From positions 1 through 61,782 of the forward strand of contig JALLLS010000134.1 of the NCBI GenBank assembly GCA_025094145.1: a stretch of 61,782 nt of DNA. Reading direction: 5' to 3'. Shown here one piece after another: positions 12,671 through 23,244 of this stretch (its first letter is position 1; the number at the start of each line of letters is the position of its first letter). The notes beneath the pieces are model-generated. The model worked only from the letters and a program-made list of their open reading frames with translations. It was not told the DNA's origin and did not search any database. Origin of the DNA: Spinellus fusiger (Eukaryota; Mucoromycota; Mucoromycetes; Mucorales; Phycomycetaceae). The translations under genes were made by a program, and so were the position numbers.

Positions 12671-12717
12671 ATTGGCTTGATTGGCTTGAGCCTGCCTTGT
12701 TTGATTGGTTTGATTGG
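12671..12717 (-). promoter_or_regulatory. Cluster of four CCAAT boxes
   Basis: Read on the minus strand, four CCAAT pentamers lie at 12671, 12680, 12704 and 12713. They form two doublets, each with 9-bp start-to-start spacing, about 160-205 bp upstream of the protease start codon. All are in the orientation of that gene. CCAAT is the binding site of the fungal HAP/NF-Y complex; that it acts here is inference. Confidence 0.45.
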
Positions 12718-13967
12718 GTAACTGACTCTTGAACTGAGTGGGTGCCAAGTAAGATAAAGATGAGTGACTAAGTGGACTAGGTGGACTAGGTGGACTTGGG
12801 TAAGCAAGTGAGGGGAAGGTTGGGGCGGAGTGTACTATGAAAGATGTATCACCTTTCTCCCCTCACCCCTTCTTTTCTCTTTTTATTCTGTCTTGTCCTC
12901 CATTGGGCCGAGAATAGCCTTTGTTCTGGTTTATTTTTATGCTCTTACCCTTTTGCCTTAGAAATGAGCTTTCTATTCTTATTATTATTTTGCAAGGTAG
13001 ACTATTCTTAACATTAGAATAGAGAAATGAACAGAGGATGACGGTAGGTTTCTGTTCAAACAGGAGCGTCTGTCCAAAGAAGCATTCTTCATCACATTGT
13101 ATGCGTGTTGTGCAAGGGAACAGATGAGGCACAGTTTCTTTGTTTTCTAATGCATCTATTCTCATCGTCATCTTTCACATTCTATAGCCCCATTCAGGCG
13201 CCGTTTTATTATGCTATGCTTTTAAGCAGGCGATAAAGGGTAGATGGAGGTCAAGTAGCCATAGTGGCCAACATGAGACCTGCCTTCTGCTTTACTCTAT
13301 TCCGTTCTATTCCATTTCTCTCGTCTATTATGATATAATTTGGAAATACAACCTATAAATATCATTTTCATATGGATCTATGAATAGATTTTTGTGGTAA
13401 GATAGCCTGGAATTAGAAACAAACCAGTCCATGGCCTAATGTCACATTTGAACCAACAAAGCCACGGCAGCAGATACATTATCAAGAGAATAGAAACTCA
13501 TCAATAGAAGCTAATAGACCGAAAATGGGTGTTACTATTGCCATGAATAAAAACAGTAAAGTTCAAAAGGTTAAATAAACACAGGCTGCATGGTATTAGA
13601 AAAGAGGAAACAGTAAAATGAAGAGACGTGTGACTGCTTTAGAACTGGCTTGGCATGTTTCAATTTTATTTTGTTTATTTGTATGGAAAAAAACAACAAA
13701 GAATAAGGTGCTTTGGTATCAATATCACTATAAAAAGAAAGAGATACAAATGAACCTAATTTAGATGGTAAACAATAAGAGAAGCAGTGACAGAAAGAGA
13801 CAGACAGGAAAAGAAAGAGAAAGAGAAATGATTTTAAATTCAGACAGGTTTGTCAGATCTATAAATATTTATAGATAACTATAAATAAATAGTGGTAAAC
13901 ACAAAGAAAGAAAGAAAGCAGGTAAAGATAGTTTGTTTTACTTTCATGTGTCATTGGCCAACAAGAA
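12718..13967. other. Intergenic region between two minus-strand genes
   Basis: Apart from a triplet of TGGACTAGG-like units near 12774-12798 and A/G-rich tracts, nothing is recognised. A 102-codon open frame on the minus strand (12863-13171) has no signal, domain or splice context. The region holds the far promoter of the protease gene and the 3' flank of the GPI-protein gene. Confidence 0.4.
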
Positions 13968-14805
13968 TTACAGAAACCAATAGGTAGCAACACCTGCCAA
14001 TGCCCATCCGTAGACCTGTCCATTGATAAGAGATGCAGCAGAAGACGGACTGGAGGCAGAGTGGTTGCTGCTATTTTGTGGATGAAGAGAGCCCAAAGGT
14101 CCTCCTCCAGCAGCAGCAGAAGCACTGGGCGACAGTCCCAATGGTGAGGGGGGTGCTAAAGAAGTAGCAGTTGTACTGGCACTCTGAAGACTAATAAGAG
14201 AAGTGCTTGTTCTGCATAGAAAGTAGAATTAGAGTGTGTTCATTGTCTCTTTTGACTTTTTGATTTTCCATCCTACAACTGCAGATCAGAAAGAAAAGGT
14301 AACCTACGCATTGATCGGAGTGGCAATGGAACAGAAAGTGATTTTTAAACCTTCCTGAGAGCCTCTTGTCACGTCATTTGCACAGTTATCCCAGCAAGAG
14401 AGCTTGGTTGTATGCCACTACATGGCGAATGTCAGTTTTAAAACACCCAATGTCTGATAAGAAATTACCTTGCAAAGACATGCATAATCTAAGAATGAAG
14501 ACAACAGTGAGATATTTCTTCTACAAAAAGACATTGCAGACGAACAAAAAAAAACCTACCTTGTCCAGAGCATGTTTTAATGTAAATGTCTTGATTTTGT
14601 AAGCATTGGTTAAAACTACAAGAATCAAAATGCTTAGCAATATGTCAAAGCATGCAATGTAAAAAGGGGTGAAGAGTGATATAAAAGTAGATGGAAAGAG
14701 TCAAGGAGAGGCTTACATAACTGAAGCTGCACAGCCTGCATCTGTTTGAGCCAAGGCTGCCTTGAGTAAGAGAGTAGAAAACAGTAAAGAAAAGACCAAC
14801 TTCAT
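13968..14805 (-). CDS. Small secreted Cys-rich protein with probable GPI anchor
   Basis: Five exons join in frame into about 170 residues: ATG at 14805, donors at 14716 and in the 14564, 14473 and 14309 areas, stop at 13968. One exon is only 20 bp and completes DYACLCK. The product begins with a signal peptide (MKLVFSLLFSTLLLKAALA, cut before Q20). A module of about 70 residues follows, with at least seven Cys in the order CAAS, QCL, KTC, ACLC, SCW, NCAN, FCS, which resembles the small Cys-rich surface modules of fungi. Next comes a Ser/Ala/Pro/Gly-rich stalk and a hydrophobic C-terminus (GWALAGVATYWFL) typical of a GPI-attachment signal. It should be a cell-wall or plasma-membrane surface protein; its ligand is unknown. 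A TATAAA-like box lies about 130 bp upstream of the start (near 14936). Confidence 0.72.
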
Positions 14806-15424
14806 GTTATAGAGTGATGAATCAATGGATACAATTGGATCAAGAAATCAAAGAAAAGCAAAAGAAAGGAAGAGTATTTGGTGCAAGTGGGGTGGTGCAA
14901 AACAAGAGGCAGGAAAAAGGCTCCTTTATAAGCAAAATCAAGAGAAAGGAGAATGGTGGCCTTGATTTGTGAGTAAGGATAAGGGGGAGAAAAAGAAGAT
15001 GTAGAGAAAGTTATAAGACTGGTTGTGTTAAAGATAAGTAAAATAAAGGGAGACCTACATATCCAAGTCTTGAATTCATTTGTTTAGTGGAGATCCGTGT
15101 ATGTATGTATATGTATGTCTGCTTGTTTATTTTCTTTTCCTTTTTGTAGGCATGAATGTATATGAGTTTGTATCTTTTCTCTGGCTGTTTATCATAACTA
15201 TAACTCTCTTGCTGTCTAAGAAATGAACTTTGCTACGAAGATAGATAGTAATAGATAGATAGTAATAGACACAAGGATAGACACAAGGATAATGGTGCAG
15301 TAAGCACTGTTTTCAATAACAAAATGGGAATACATGTAAATGTAAAGAGAATCAATTGAAAACAAGGTACTAGTCTTTTTAGCACAAAGTAAATATACAA
15401 TACAGCTATCCTTATGTTTATTCT

Positions 15425-16663
15425 TTATTCTTTAGAATTGGTTGCATTTTGCATCAGAGTTTGCTGGGCTTCTTGACCTTTTTTTGCGATTGTTCTACAC
15501 ACATGTAAAGTAAGCTATTGTCTTTTGCTTGTGTGCTTATAGACTGTAAGACAATATGACTTCACTTACCCGTAAAGCGTAAAACACTTTGTAAGCAATC
15601 TTCACTTGACATTCTCTCCTTAAGTTTCTGCATCTCAATAGCATTGACCTCAAGCAACAATGGACGATCTCTGCTATGAACAAGATCCTTTGTTACTTTG
15701 ATGGCTTCTATAGAAAACTTGGTAGATTCTTCTGCTATCTTCAAAACACTCTCTCTGAATCCTTCTGCAGGTAGGATACGAGAGATAAATCCGCACTCCT
15801 CGAGCTCTTTAGCAGTGCAAGTACGTCCAAACAATAGCATTTCATTGGCCCTGGCCATTCCCATTGATCTAGGAAATGTAACAGTAGAACATCCCTCTGC
15901 ACAAAAGCCTTTTGTACAATGGCAGTAATAGCAGTAGTAATAGAATTAAAACAACTACTTAGTCACCTTTCTTTTGTTCATTCAAACTCACTACTTTACT
16001 CACCTAGTTTCATAAAGGGTGTTGTAAATGTAGCATGAGGCACTGAATAAATAGCATCACACAACGCAATGCTTGTTGCACCAAATCCAATGGCGGGTCC
16101 TAAGCCCATAACATTTAGCCATTCTAGAAACTATGCTATCGTCTGCCTACCATTGATAGCTGCAATTATAAGCTTAGGGAAGTTGATAAGTTCATCCACG
16201 AGTGCTCTATTATAAAAATACACACAATACAAGTCAAAGTATCAATAACACAGGAGAGAATACATGAGATTGCCCTTTTTTTTCTCTTTATATTATACTC
16301 GACTCCTTTTCCCCCTTTTCTCTCTCTTACTTTGTCGTTTCTATACCAGCAGAAAAAACCTCTCCTCCCTGCCGAGCTTCAGAGGCTGAGAGTTCTTGTC
16401 CAGATGAAAAGTACTTTCCATTCCCTGTCATCACAGTAACCTTGACCTCTTCAGACGAAGCAGCCCAGCGTATAGCAGTTAACCATTCCTGACACGACAT
16501 GAGAAACATATACACACCTTTCCCTTTTATTTTGTACACATCCTACTTTGTACACTAGTCTAGAAAGTGCATTATAACGTTCAGGCCGGTTAAATTCTAT
16601 TTGAGCAACACCTGTGGCTGACAAGATAATACGAATAGTTTCAAGCTGGGGAATAGCTGACAT
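15425..16663 (-). CDS. Delta3,Delta2-enoyl-CoA isomerase, ECI2/PECI-like (crotonase family)
   Basis: Several exons in one frame give about 265 residues (exon 1 is 16663-16547; the last exon encodes the Gln-rich tail). The protein shifts a 3-cis/3-trans double bond of unsaturated acyl-CoA to the 2-trans position so that beta-oxidation can continue. Crotonase features are the N-terminal IEFNRPERYNALS, the oxyanion-hole segment TGNGKYFSSGQEL, the helix NGPAIGFGATSIALCDA, and TPFMKLGFCAEGCSTVTFP, where Glu in AEG sits at the place of the ECI2 catalytic acid. Human PECI has the same block order. The C-terminus NSKE is not a clear peroxisomal PTS1, so peroxisome or mitochondrion cannot be decided. 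A TIR element begins only 46 bp upstream of the start codon. Confidence 0.85.
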
Positions 16664-16734
16664 GAAGAAAAAGAGGTCATGGCTACAATTCAGTGACTAA
16701 TTTATATTACACACCCAAAGATTTCTGGGATATA

Positions 16735-18067
16735 CAGTCACAACATTAGAAACGGTACGACCCCATAATTTATACATTTTTAAACATGATTCTTTTTATC
16801 ACAGAATCACATTCCATTAAGCAATCTCAAATGTCAAACGCAGAATCCTCAACTAGAAACTCAAGAGTTTATAATAAGCTTGAAGAAAGAGAGTACTGGG
16901 GTGTTTACTGGCTTAAAAAAAGAAAAATACTCGATGGGTGCCATTTCAAAGGTCATTGGCATTAGCAAGACTACTGTCCAAAAGATCATTAGTAGAATAA
17001 AGACTAATGGTACACCTCTACCAAAGCCTAGTTATAGTGCACCAAAAAAACTAAACGAGAGAGATCTCAGACGACTTGAGGCCATTCTAAGAGGCAACCC
17101 ATTTGCCTCCTATAACTTCATAAATTTAGAACTTAAGGCTCATGAGATAATCATCTGTAGAGCAATATTCATCAGATATATAGATCAGATTGGGTTTTGT
17201 TCCTACTTTTCAGTACACAAGCCAAGGTTATCTGAAGAAAACATGAAGAAAAGACTTTGCTGGGCCAAGGAACGGGTCAATTGGACTCCTGAGGACTGGA
17301 GACGCGTTGTAGGGTCTGATGGGTCACGGTCTGAAGTAGAGAGTTACCAGAGAGGAGCCAGAGTGATTCGAAAGATAGAAGAGAGGTATAAAGCTGCCCA
17401 TATCATACCTACAACCAAATGGGGGAAAGGTAGCATAATGATCTGGAGCTGTTTCTGATCTGGTAGATTTGGGCCTTTGGTCTTTGTTGATGGCACTGTG
17501 AATCAGAACATATGTCAACATTTTGGCAAAAGAATTTCTGCCATGGTTCATTGAATTGAATGAGAAGGAGGATAAGGACTTTATATTCCAAGAAGATGGG
17601 GCTAGCTGTCCTACAGGTGGCCATACAACATAGTGGAAAAACACATATGCAATCAGGCGTTTTGATTACTGGCCTGCCCAAAGTTCTGATCTCAACCCCA
17701 TTAAACATCTCTGGAGCTGTCTTGATAGGCTTATTGATAACAAGAGGGCCGGTATAAAGAATATTGATGAGCTCAAGACAGCTTTAGAAGAAGCTTGGGG
17801 AAATATCCACGTTGATCTTGCCGAACGTTTAGTTGGCTCAATGAAGGATCGCTGCCAGACAGTCATTGATGCCAAAGGTGGCTCAACAAAATATTAAATA
17901 AAAACCTTTTTATATACATTAATATAAACAATATGTTAAACTAACTTTGTGTTGAATTTGAAGTCATTAGTATGTGTTTTAAGGTCTCAGTCTTTTTATC
18001 CGTAAAGTATGTTTTTTTTTCAGGATTTCAAAAAATGAAAATTGTATACTTTCTAATCTTGTGACTG
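16735..18067 (+). mobile_element. Tc1/mariner element A, copy 1
   Basis: The element is 1333 bp with imperfect inverted ends of about 28 bp (CAGTCACAACATTAGAAACG at the left, complement of CAGTCACAAGATTAGAAAGT at the right). TA duplications lie at 16733-16734 and 18068-18069. It carries one transposase gene in decay. A second copy of the same family is at 52044-53386 in the opposite orientation. It inserted inside the MITE of the Fanzor family. Confidence 0.9.
16831..17897 (+). pseudogene. Tc1/mariner transposase (family A), broken
   Basis: The ancestral ATG is at 16831 (the same start is visible in the second copy), and an early shift moves to the frame that runs 16880-17458. An N-terminal helix-turn-helix (ISKVIGISKTTVQKIISRI) and a second DNA-binding region (LNERDLRRLEAILRG) are followed by a DDE domain. 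The first catalytic Asp is kept in VGSDGSRS, the second in FQEDGAS near 17590, and the third motif reads SSDLNPIKHLW, so the Glu expected after NPI is Lys. A TGA at 17456-17458 and later shifts break the frame. The ancestral protein cut and pasted its element at TA sites; this copy cannot. Confidence 0.85.
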
Positions 18068-18447
18068 TATACTATAGTATTATCTATAGTATTACAATAA
18101 ACAATTTTATTCATCAACACTATATTCTATTGATAATACAATTTGATATTGAGTTATCCACAAAAGGAAACAATTATTTAGATACTTGCAAACCTTTGAT
18201 TTTAAACACAGAGCCATAAAATGTAAGAAATTTTTAGACGTGAAAGGAAGAATATATCACCGCCTAAAGGTCAGAAGAATCTTTGGGTGTGTAGATATAC
18301 GCCTTGCTACTAACTCTTCTTTTATCATGTGGTCCCATTTAGGTATTCTGTGTTTTTATTGACTGGGATAATCGATATTTCTATTTATGAAAAGTGATTA
18401 TCCGACAATATCCTAAAAATCTTCTTGTACACTATTTTCACTTATTA

Positions 18448-20033
18448 GTGTCGCACTTTTAGAGAAAAATAGGTCGCATTAATAAATTAAAACTTGGCGT
18501 ACTAATAGGATAAAATACGTCGCATTAATTAATTAAAAATTGGCATAGTAAAAAATTTAAAACTGGCGTATTCTAAGTACTTGAGGCTTTCTTATATTTT
18601 ACTTTTCTTAATAATAATAAAATGAATAACATTGTGCACGAAGACGGCCAATTAAATCTCTATAATGATGAGGGAATAGCCGTTACAGTAGTGGGGATGG
18701 AGGTAGACGAGGAGACGTACCCCATTGAGACGGTTACAAATTTCGGGATGTGCCTTGACCTCAAACCACCTGAGAAGCCAGAAAGAAAAACTGTACAACA
18801 ATCCGTAGACAGAGATGTCAATAAGGAAGAGAATAACAGAGCTCCTGGCATCCACAGGCATTACAAAGATTCTGAGAAAGAGCAGTTATTTGTATTGATT
18901 TATGAAAGGGGTATGAGCGTCAGAGCTGCTGCACTGAAACTTCAAATCAACCCACGCACTGCTCAGCGATGGTATTCAAACGATCAGCAGAATCCACAGA
19001 TATTCATTGCCAGAAAAGAAGGTAGTGGAAGGCCAGTTGGTAGACCAGCACTACTGGACGATAGCTACAAAAGATTCTTGGTCGATTTATTGGACGATCA
19101 GCCCTCTTTAGTCTTGGATCAAATGGAGGAGAGTTTGAGAACGTCTTTTAATGATTTGGAGATATCGAAAACAGCTCTACAATTCTATCACCAAAAATTG
19201 TAAGATCAGTCTAAAAAGAGCCCATTTTCATTCAGTTGACCGCAATAGTCCTGAAAAGATCAAGAATCAAAAGGAGTGGGTATAAAAATAGATGGAGACA
19301 GATGTGGACTACATGAGCAACTGTGTCTTCATAGATGAGGCGGCATTCCACATCAACATGAAGCGTACTTTTGACCAAGCAAAAGTAGGTACTCGTGCAG
19401 TAGTAAAAGTACCAAGAACGAGGGCCAAAACAACAACTATCATGGGAGCAACATCTGCTCAAGGCCTTGTCAACATAAAAGTAAGACGGCCTCGAATGTT
19501 GCCTGCTTCAAAGAAGAGAAGAACTACTGGATCTAGTGGGCCTTCCCAGAAACAAAGCAAAGGCACTGTTACTGGCCACTATCCTAATTTATTGAGCGAT
19601 ACAATGGATGTCATGGATAATTTTTCAGATGTTTTCAAGGATAATTACTTGATTATGGACAAAGCTCCTATCCACATGAATGAAGACATTAAAAGCTTCA
19701 TTGAAGGCCGTGGGTACAAGTGTGTCTATCTCCCCCCTTACTCACCAGAGTTGAATCCTATCGAGCAATTCTGGTCTGTTTGCAAAAGCAAATTGAAAAG
19801 AGAAAGACTCTTAGAAGAAGAAACGCTATCATCTATAATCGCCGATGCATCTAACCAAGTTCTTCTCGGTGATCTCAGAGGATTTTGCAAATACTCTGTC
19901 GACAGATTTGAGGATTGCTTACAAGAGAAGCCTCTTTAACAATAAAAAATTTATGTCGCATTTGTCGCATCCAACTTATACGCTATCTTTTAATTTGTTA
20001 ATACGACAAGTTTTTTTTCCAAAAGTGCGACAA
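18448..20033 (+). mobile_element. IS630-like DDE transposon
   Basis: Ends of about 19-20 bp with one mismatch (TTATTAGTGTCGCACTTTT at 18442-18460; complement of TTATTATTGTCGCACTTTT at 20021-20039) include a likely TA duplication inside the TTATTA. Several GTCGCATTA-like subterminal repeats lie inside the left end (18473-18530) and TGTCGCAT units inside the right end (19954-19970), as expected for transposase-binding sites. It lies at the outer edge of the DIRS-like element. Confidence 0.78.
18622..19939 (+). pseudogene. IS630/DDE_3-type transposase, frameshifted
   Basis: From ATG 18622 about 190 residues are open: an acidic leader, then a helix-turn-helix region (ERGMSVRAAALKLQINPRT) and a linker rich in GRPVGRPALL. 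The frame breaks near 19185 and again near 19283, then continues to 19939. The catalytic part shows CVFIDEAAF (first Asp), LIMDKAPIH (second Asp, with Lys where Asn is usual) and LPPYSPELNPIEQFW (Glu). The three acidic residues are kept but the two frameshifts make the copy inactive unless bypassed. Related transposases are common in Mucorales (family knowledge). Confidence 0.85.
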
Positions 20034-20074
20034 TAATAATATATCTGTCCGAGGCCGTAGGCCGAAGGACATAC

Positions 20075-20194
20075 CTTATTATTCGAGTAGGAGGAGACTC
20101 TGACTGTGTTACCATCTTTTCTTTATTTGTTCGAAAATATTCAAATTTTAGGTATATATACTAGTTTAATTTGTTATATACAACTCTATCATCG
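20075..20194 (+). repeat. Right inverted terminal repeat of DIRS-like element
   Basis: This repeat is complementary to 21730-21848 over about 119 bp. Immediately outside it (20041-20074) is a small GGCC-GTA-GGCC hairpin that is repeated in the internal complementary region at 20262-20286. Confidence 0.85.
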
Positions 20195-20227
20195 CAGATA
20201 GGTGCAAATGGGAAGGGTGGGTGGGTG

Positions 20228-20314
20228 ACAGTCAGAGTCTCCTCCTACTCGAATAATAAGGTATGTCCTTCGGCCTACGGCCTCGAACAGATATATTATT
20301 ATTCTTCATGAGTT
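20228..20314 (-). repeat. Internal complementary region
   Basis: The complement of this segment equals the outer right edge (20034-20108) including the GGCC-GTA-GGCC hairpin, preceded by a diverged copy of the left edge (CAGAGTCTCCAACTCATGAA). In DIRS elements this region guides circular-DNA formation; that role here is inference. Confidence 0.65.
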
Positions 20315-21450
20315 GGAGACTCTGACTGTGTATCCAGAGTCCTACCGGGCGAAAAACCAGAACCCAGAGTGACCGATGTGAAATCCGTAGCTGTCTCTCG
20401 AGAAAGCCTGTAGAAGGTGTCAAACACCGAGGAAGAAGCCCAAGAACCATGAGTGAGGATGTCGTCGATAGGGACACCAAAGCGGGCAGCAGCAGAAGAA
20501 CCAAGAGCACGAGTGCGAGGGCGAGAAGACTGGCAGCGAGGTATAAGGTCTGTCAGACCATTAATGTATTTGCCAATTCGTTCTGCACTCAGTGGACGAG
20601 AAGGATCACGGATGTGTCGGACAAGGTAGTTTATTGTCCTGGAAGGACGGACAGGATGTGGCAGGTGGCAGGGCTGTGTGGCAATTGTGGCAATGTAGTG
20701 TTGTAGAGCCAATACTGGGCAAAGGAGAGGATCTGGGTGGTGTTTGATGTGTATCGATCGTTCAATTGGTTGACCTAATCGTTTTTCCTTGGGGCGATCC
20801 ACCACCAGCTGTACATTCTTGAGCGAAGCATCTGGTCCATTGGTAAATTGTACATGGTCGAGGTTGATACGTTCAATGTCTGCTGGACGTAGGAAACCAG
20901 TAATGGCTAGTAGTCAGCACAACTTTTGTGTCAGAGCTTGGACAGATAATTGTGGGTTTTCACCCCAAGCGTAGAATTGGTCCAAGACGGGCTTGATGTT
21001 GTAGACAGGCCTGTTAAACTACCTCACAGTGGTTTCGTTCAATGCCGTGAAGAAATCCTTGTACTGGGCATCGTTGACAATAAGTGCCTTGTCTTCGCCA
21101 TACAGGTCTAGGATAGCTGATCTGTAGGTTGCACAAGTGGAGGTAGACCAGTTGTTGTGACTGCGACCAAACGCAAGAAAATTGATGATATGGACTGGGT
21201 TGGCAATAAAGGGATCGATGGAGTGTTCCTGCGCCCATGTAATGTACTTTTGTTGGATGGGTTTGTACTGCCCTCGCGAGGTCTGCCTATCTGGGTGGAG
21301 GAGAATATGGATAGCTTCGTCGTGGTACCCCGAGGCTAAGAGTCGTTGGCTCTTATGTCCCAAGCGATCAAACTCCAGTGTTTGTTTTTCGAGAGGATGT
21401 CTGCTGCGTCTCCTGGTGCTGGCAGGACTGCTTCCCTGGGGATCGTCCAT
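20299..21450 (-). pseudogene. Tyrosine recombinase (DIRS-type integrase), two nonsense codons
   Basis: A single frame runs from ATG 21450 to the stop at 20299, about 383 codons, interrupted only by TAG near 21019 and TGA near 20915. The N-terminal half has a SAM-like core-binding helix bundle (IQQKYITWAQEHSIDPFI; STCATYRSAILDLYG). The catalytic half shows the first Arg in GFLRPADIERI, the second basic motif in PRTRALGSSAAAR, HGSW in the box near the C-terminus and the nucleophile candidate Tyr in SSVFDTFYR. The family integrates circular DNA by strand exchange without target duplications. Only the two stops separate it from an intact protein, so decay is recent. Confidence 0.8.
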
Positions 21451-21729
21451 GGGGGTTGCCTGGTCAGATTCTTGAGTAAGGGGTACCCTATTGCACTCGG
21501 CCAGTCTGGTGTGATCAGAGTTGCATTAGTCTGTTCCAACTGGATCTTCCTCACCGTCTTGAGTAGTAGGTTCCACGGAGGGCACAAGTAAACTCTCTTC
21601 CATCGGTTCCATGGTATGTTCATGGCGTCCGTTGCCAGAGCCCGAGGGTCCCATGTCCAGGAGCAGTACAGAGGAAGGTGTTACCAGGTTTTTGTTTCGA
21701 ACGGTAGAGCACCTAGATGCGAAAGAAAA

Positions 21730-21848
21730 GATGATAGAGTTGTATATAACAAACTAAACTAGTATATATACCTAAAATTTGAATATTTTCGAACAAATAA
21801 AGAAAAGATGGTAACACAGTCAGAGTCTCCTCCTACTCGAATAATAAG
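21730..21848 (-). repeat. Left inverted terminal repeat of DIRS-like element
   Basis: This is complementary to 20075-20194. Its outer side continues into a 20-base segment (21842-21861) that recurs inverted at 18428-18447, on the far side of the IS630-like element. Confidence 0.85.
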
Positions 21849-21862
21849 TGAAAATAGTGTAT

Positions 21863-23244
21863 GTACGAATGGATAAAAAGGACATTCAACTTATTACAAA
21901 GACCGAACACACATCCACCCAAAACTAATAATATGCAATAATAATTAGACTTCGAAAAAACATCACTAGAACGAATAGACTATAGCATTAGAAAGTCATA
22001 GAATATGAAAAATATATGATATCTTTTTTTTATATAAAAAAAGGCTGACTGAATTCCATAGATATATTCACAATTATAATATAGTTTACAATAATTATAT
22101 AAAATCATACATACCCTTGAGTTTATTATCTATTTCTCTATTCATCATAAATAAAAGTAGATAATGTAAACAATCTTAGGTATATAAACAACAGTTTTCT
22201 CCGTGTCTATTATCTCTTTTATAAGCATAACTATATATTTTATTTATTCATCTATATCAATAACAATCTCTGGTTCTATTATATTAGTAGTAGTAATATG
22301 AAATATAAAACAAGTGGAAAGTTGAACGAACCAGCAGCAAGGCATTACTACACTTTAATTGAGTATATTTCCTTTGAACTAAAGATAAGAGGCAGTAACT
22401 TTGTTATTAACTTTGATCTAACGACAAAGAAATATAGTAAGTAAAAGTATCAAACCTTGAAAATAATATGTATTTATCCGTCAAGAGAACAAAAAATAAA
22501 CAATATACTAGTTTAGTGTCAAAAGTGTTGTTGACATAAACAATACTAAGTTCCTAAAGCAACACTAAAAAAGGTAAGGAAAACATTAATGAATGTAGCA
22601 AAGTTCGAAACAAACTAATATATGAACATGTTGCTTATAGTTTCATTCAATGATGCCAGTGTGATGGTGACGCCTTGTCTTTAGTATCACCAAACAACTA
22701 TCAACACCATGGAAACTATACTGTCAATAGAGAACCTATTGTTGGAGAATAAAAAGATATAGTCTTAGTCCCTGGTATACGAACTAATCCTCCAAGGTAG
22801 CTTAAAGGCCAATTAAAAATAGAAACAATTAAAAAGACTTTTATTCTTGCTGTGTGATTTGTCATATCTTTTCTTTAAAGGCTTCTATCTACCAGTTCAT
22901 TGCAAATATTTAATGGCTGATAAAATAAAGCTAATAATTGTTTACTTTATAAGCATTTATTTGCTAGTCGCACATTAGGCCTAGTGCTCTACTTATGGGA
23001 GTTTTTAATAATTACAATGTATAGATTAAAGCCCTCTAATCACATTAGAGAAAAATAAAGAGAATTGAGAGTATATTTCTCTTATATATATTTATATATA
23101 TATATATATATAATATTGGATGTGTAAGCTATTGAAAGGCACAAATAAATGTACAGCAATGGAATAGAATCCCAAGTTTTATTTATTTATAGTATTTATA
23201 AACTAACAGAAAGAAGAGTGGATTAAATGTAGACTAAAAGGGGC
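21863..23244. other. AT-rich intergenic region
   Basis: No gene or motif is recognised. It holds a TA dinucleotide run at 23090-23112 and otherwise AT-rich DNA with stops in all frames. Its right part is the 3' flank of the E2 gene. Confidence 0.45.

Larger units (their letters stand above)
16710..18291 (-). mobile_element. MITE with Fanzor-element ends, split by a mariner
   Basis: Inverted ends CACACCCAAAGATT lie at 16710-16723 and, complemented, at 18278-18291, each next to TA (16708-16709 and 18292-18293). With the inserted mariner (16735-18067) removed, the element is about 245 bp. Read on the minus strand, its first 220 bp follow the left ends of the Fanzor-bearing elements at 3277 and 34327: the GACCTTTA-GCGGTGATAT block, the TGTGTTTAAAATCAAA block, TCAATATCAAATTGTATTAT, and the ATAGTATTA motif cluster. 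It has no gene. It looks like a deletion derivative that kept only the sequences needed for movement. Confidence 0.7.
20034..21861 (-). mobile_element. DIRS-like tyrosine-recombinase element without reverse transcriptase
   Basis: Near-identical inverted repeats of about 119 bp (20075-20194 and 21730-21848, one mismatch seen) bracket a tyrosine-recombinase gene. Between gene and right repeat, 20228-20314 is complementary to the outer edge 20034-20108 and also carries a copy of the other edge, as in the internal complementary region of DIRS retrotransposons. No reverse transcriptase, RNase H or methyltransferase is present in the 1.8 kb, so it is a deletion derivative or a recombinase-only relative. 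A Crypton is less likely because Cryptons lack this inverted-repeat design. Confidence 0.65.

Noticed and set aside
12863..13171. 102-codon open frame on the minus strand
   Set aside because: Low information, no domain, no splice or promoter context, and odd composition; it is likely chance.
20034..21861. Classification as a Crypton
   Set aside because: Cryptons have a recombinase but lack long inverted repeats and an internal complementary region, which are seen here.
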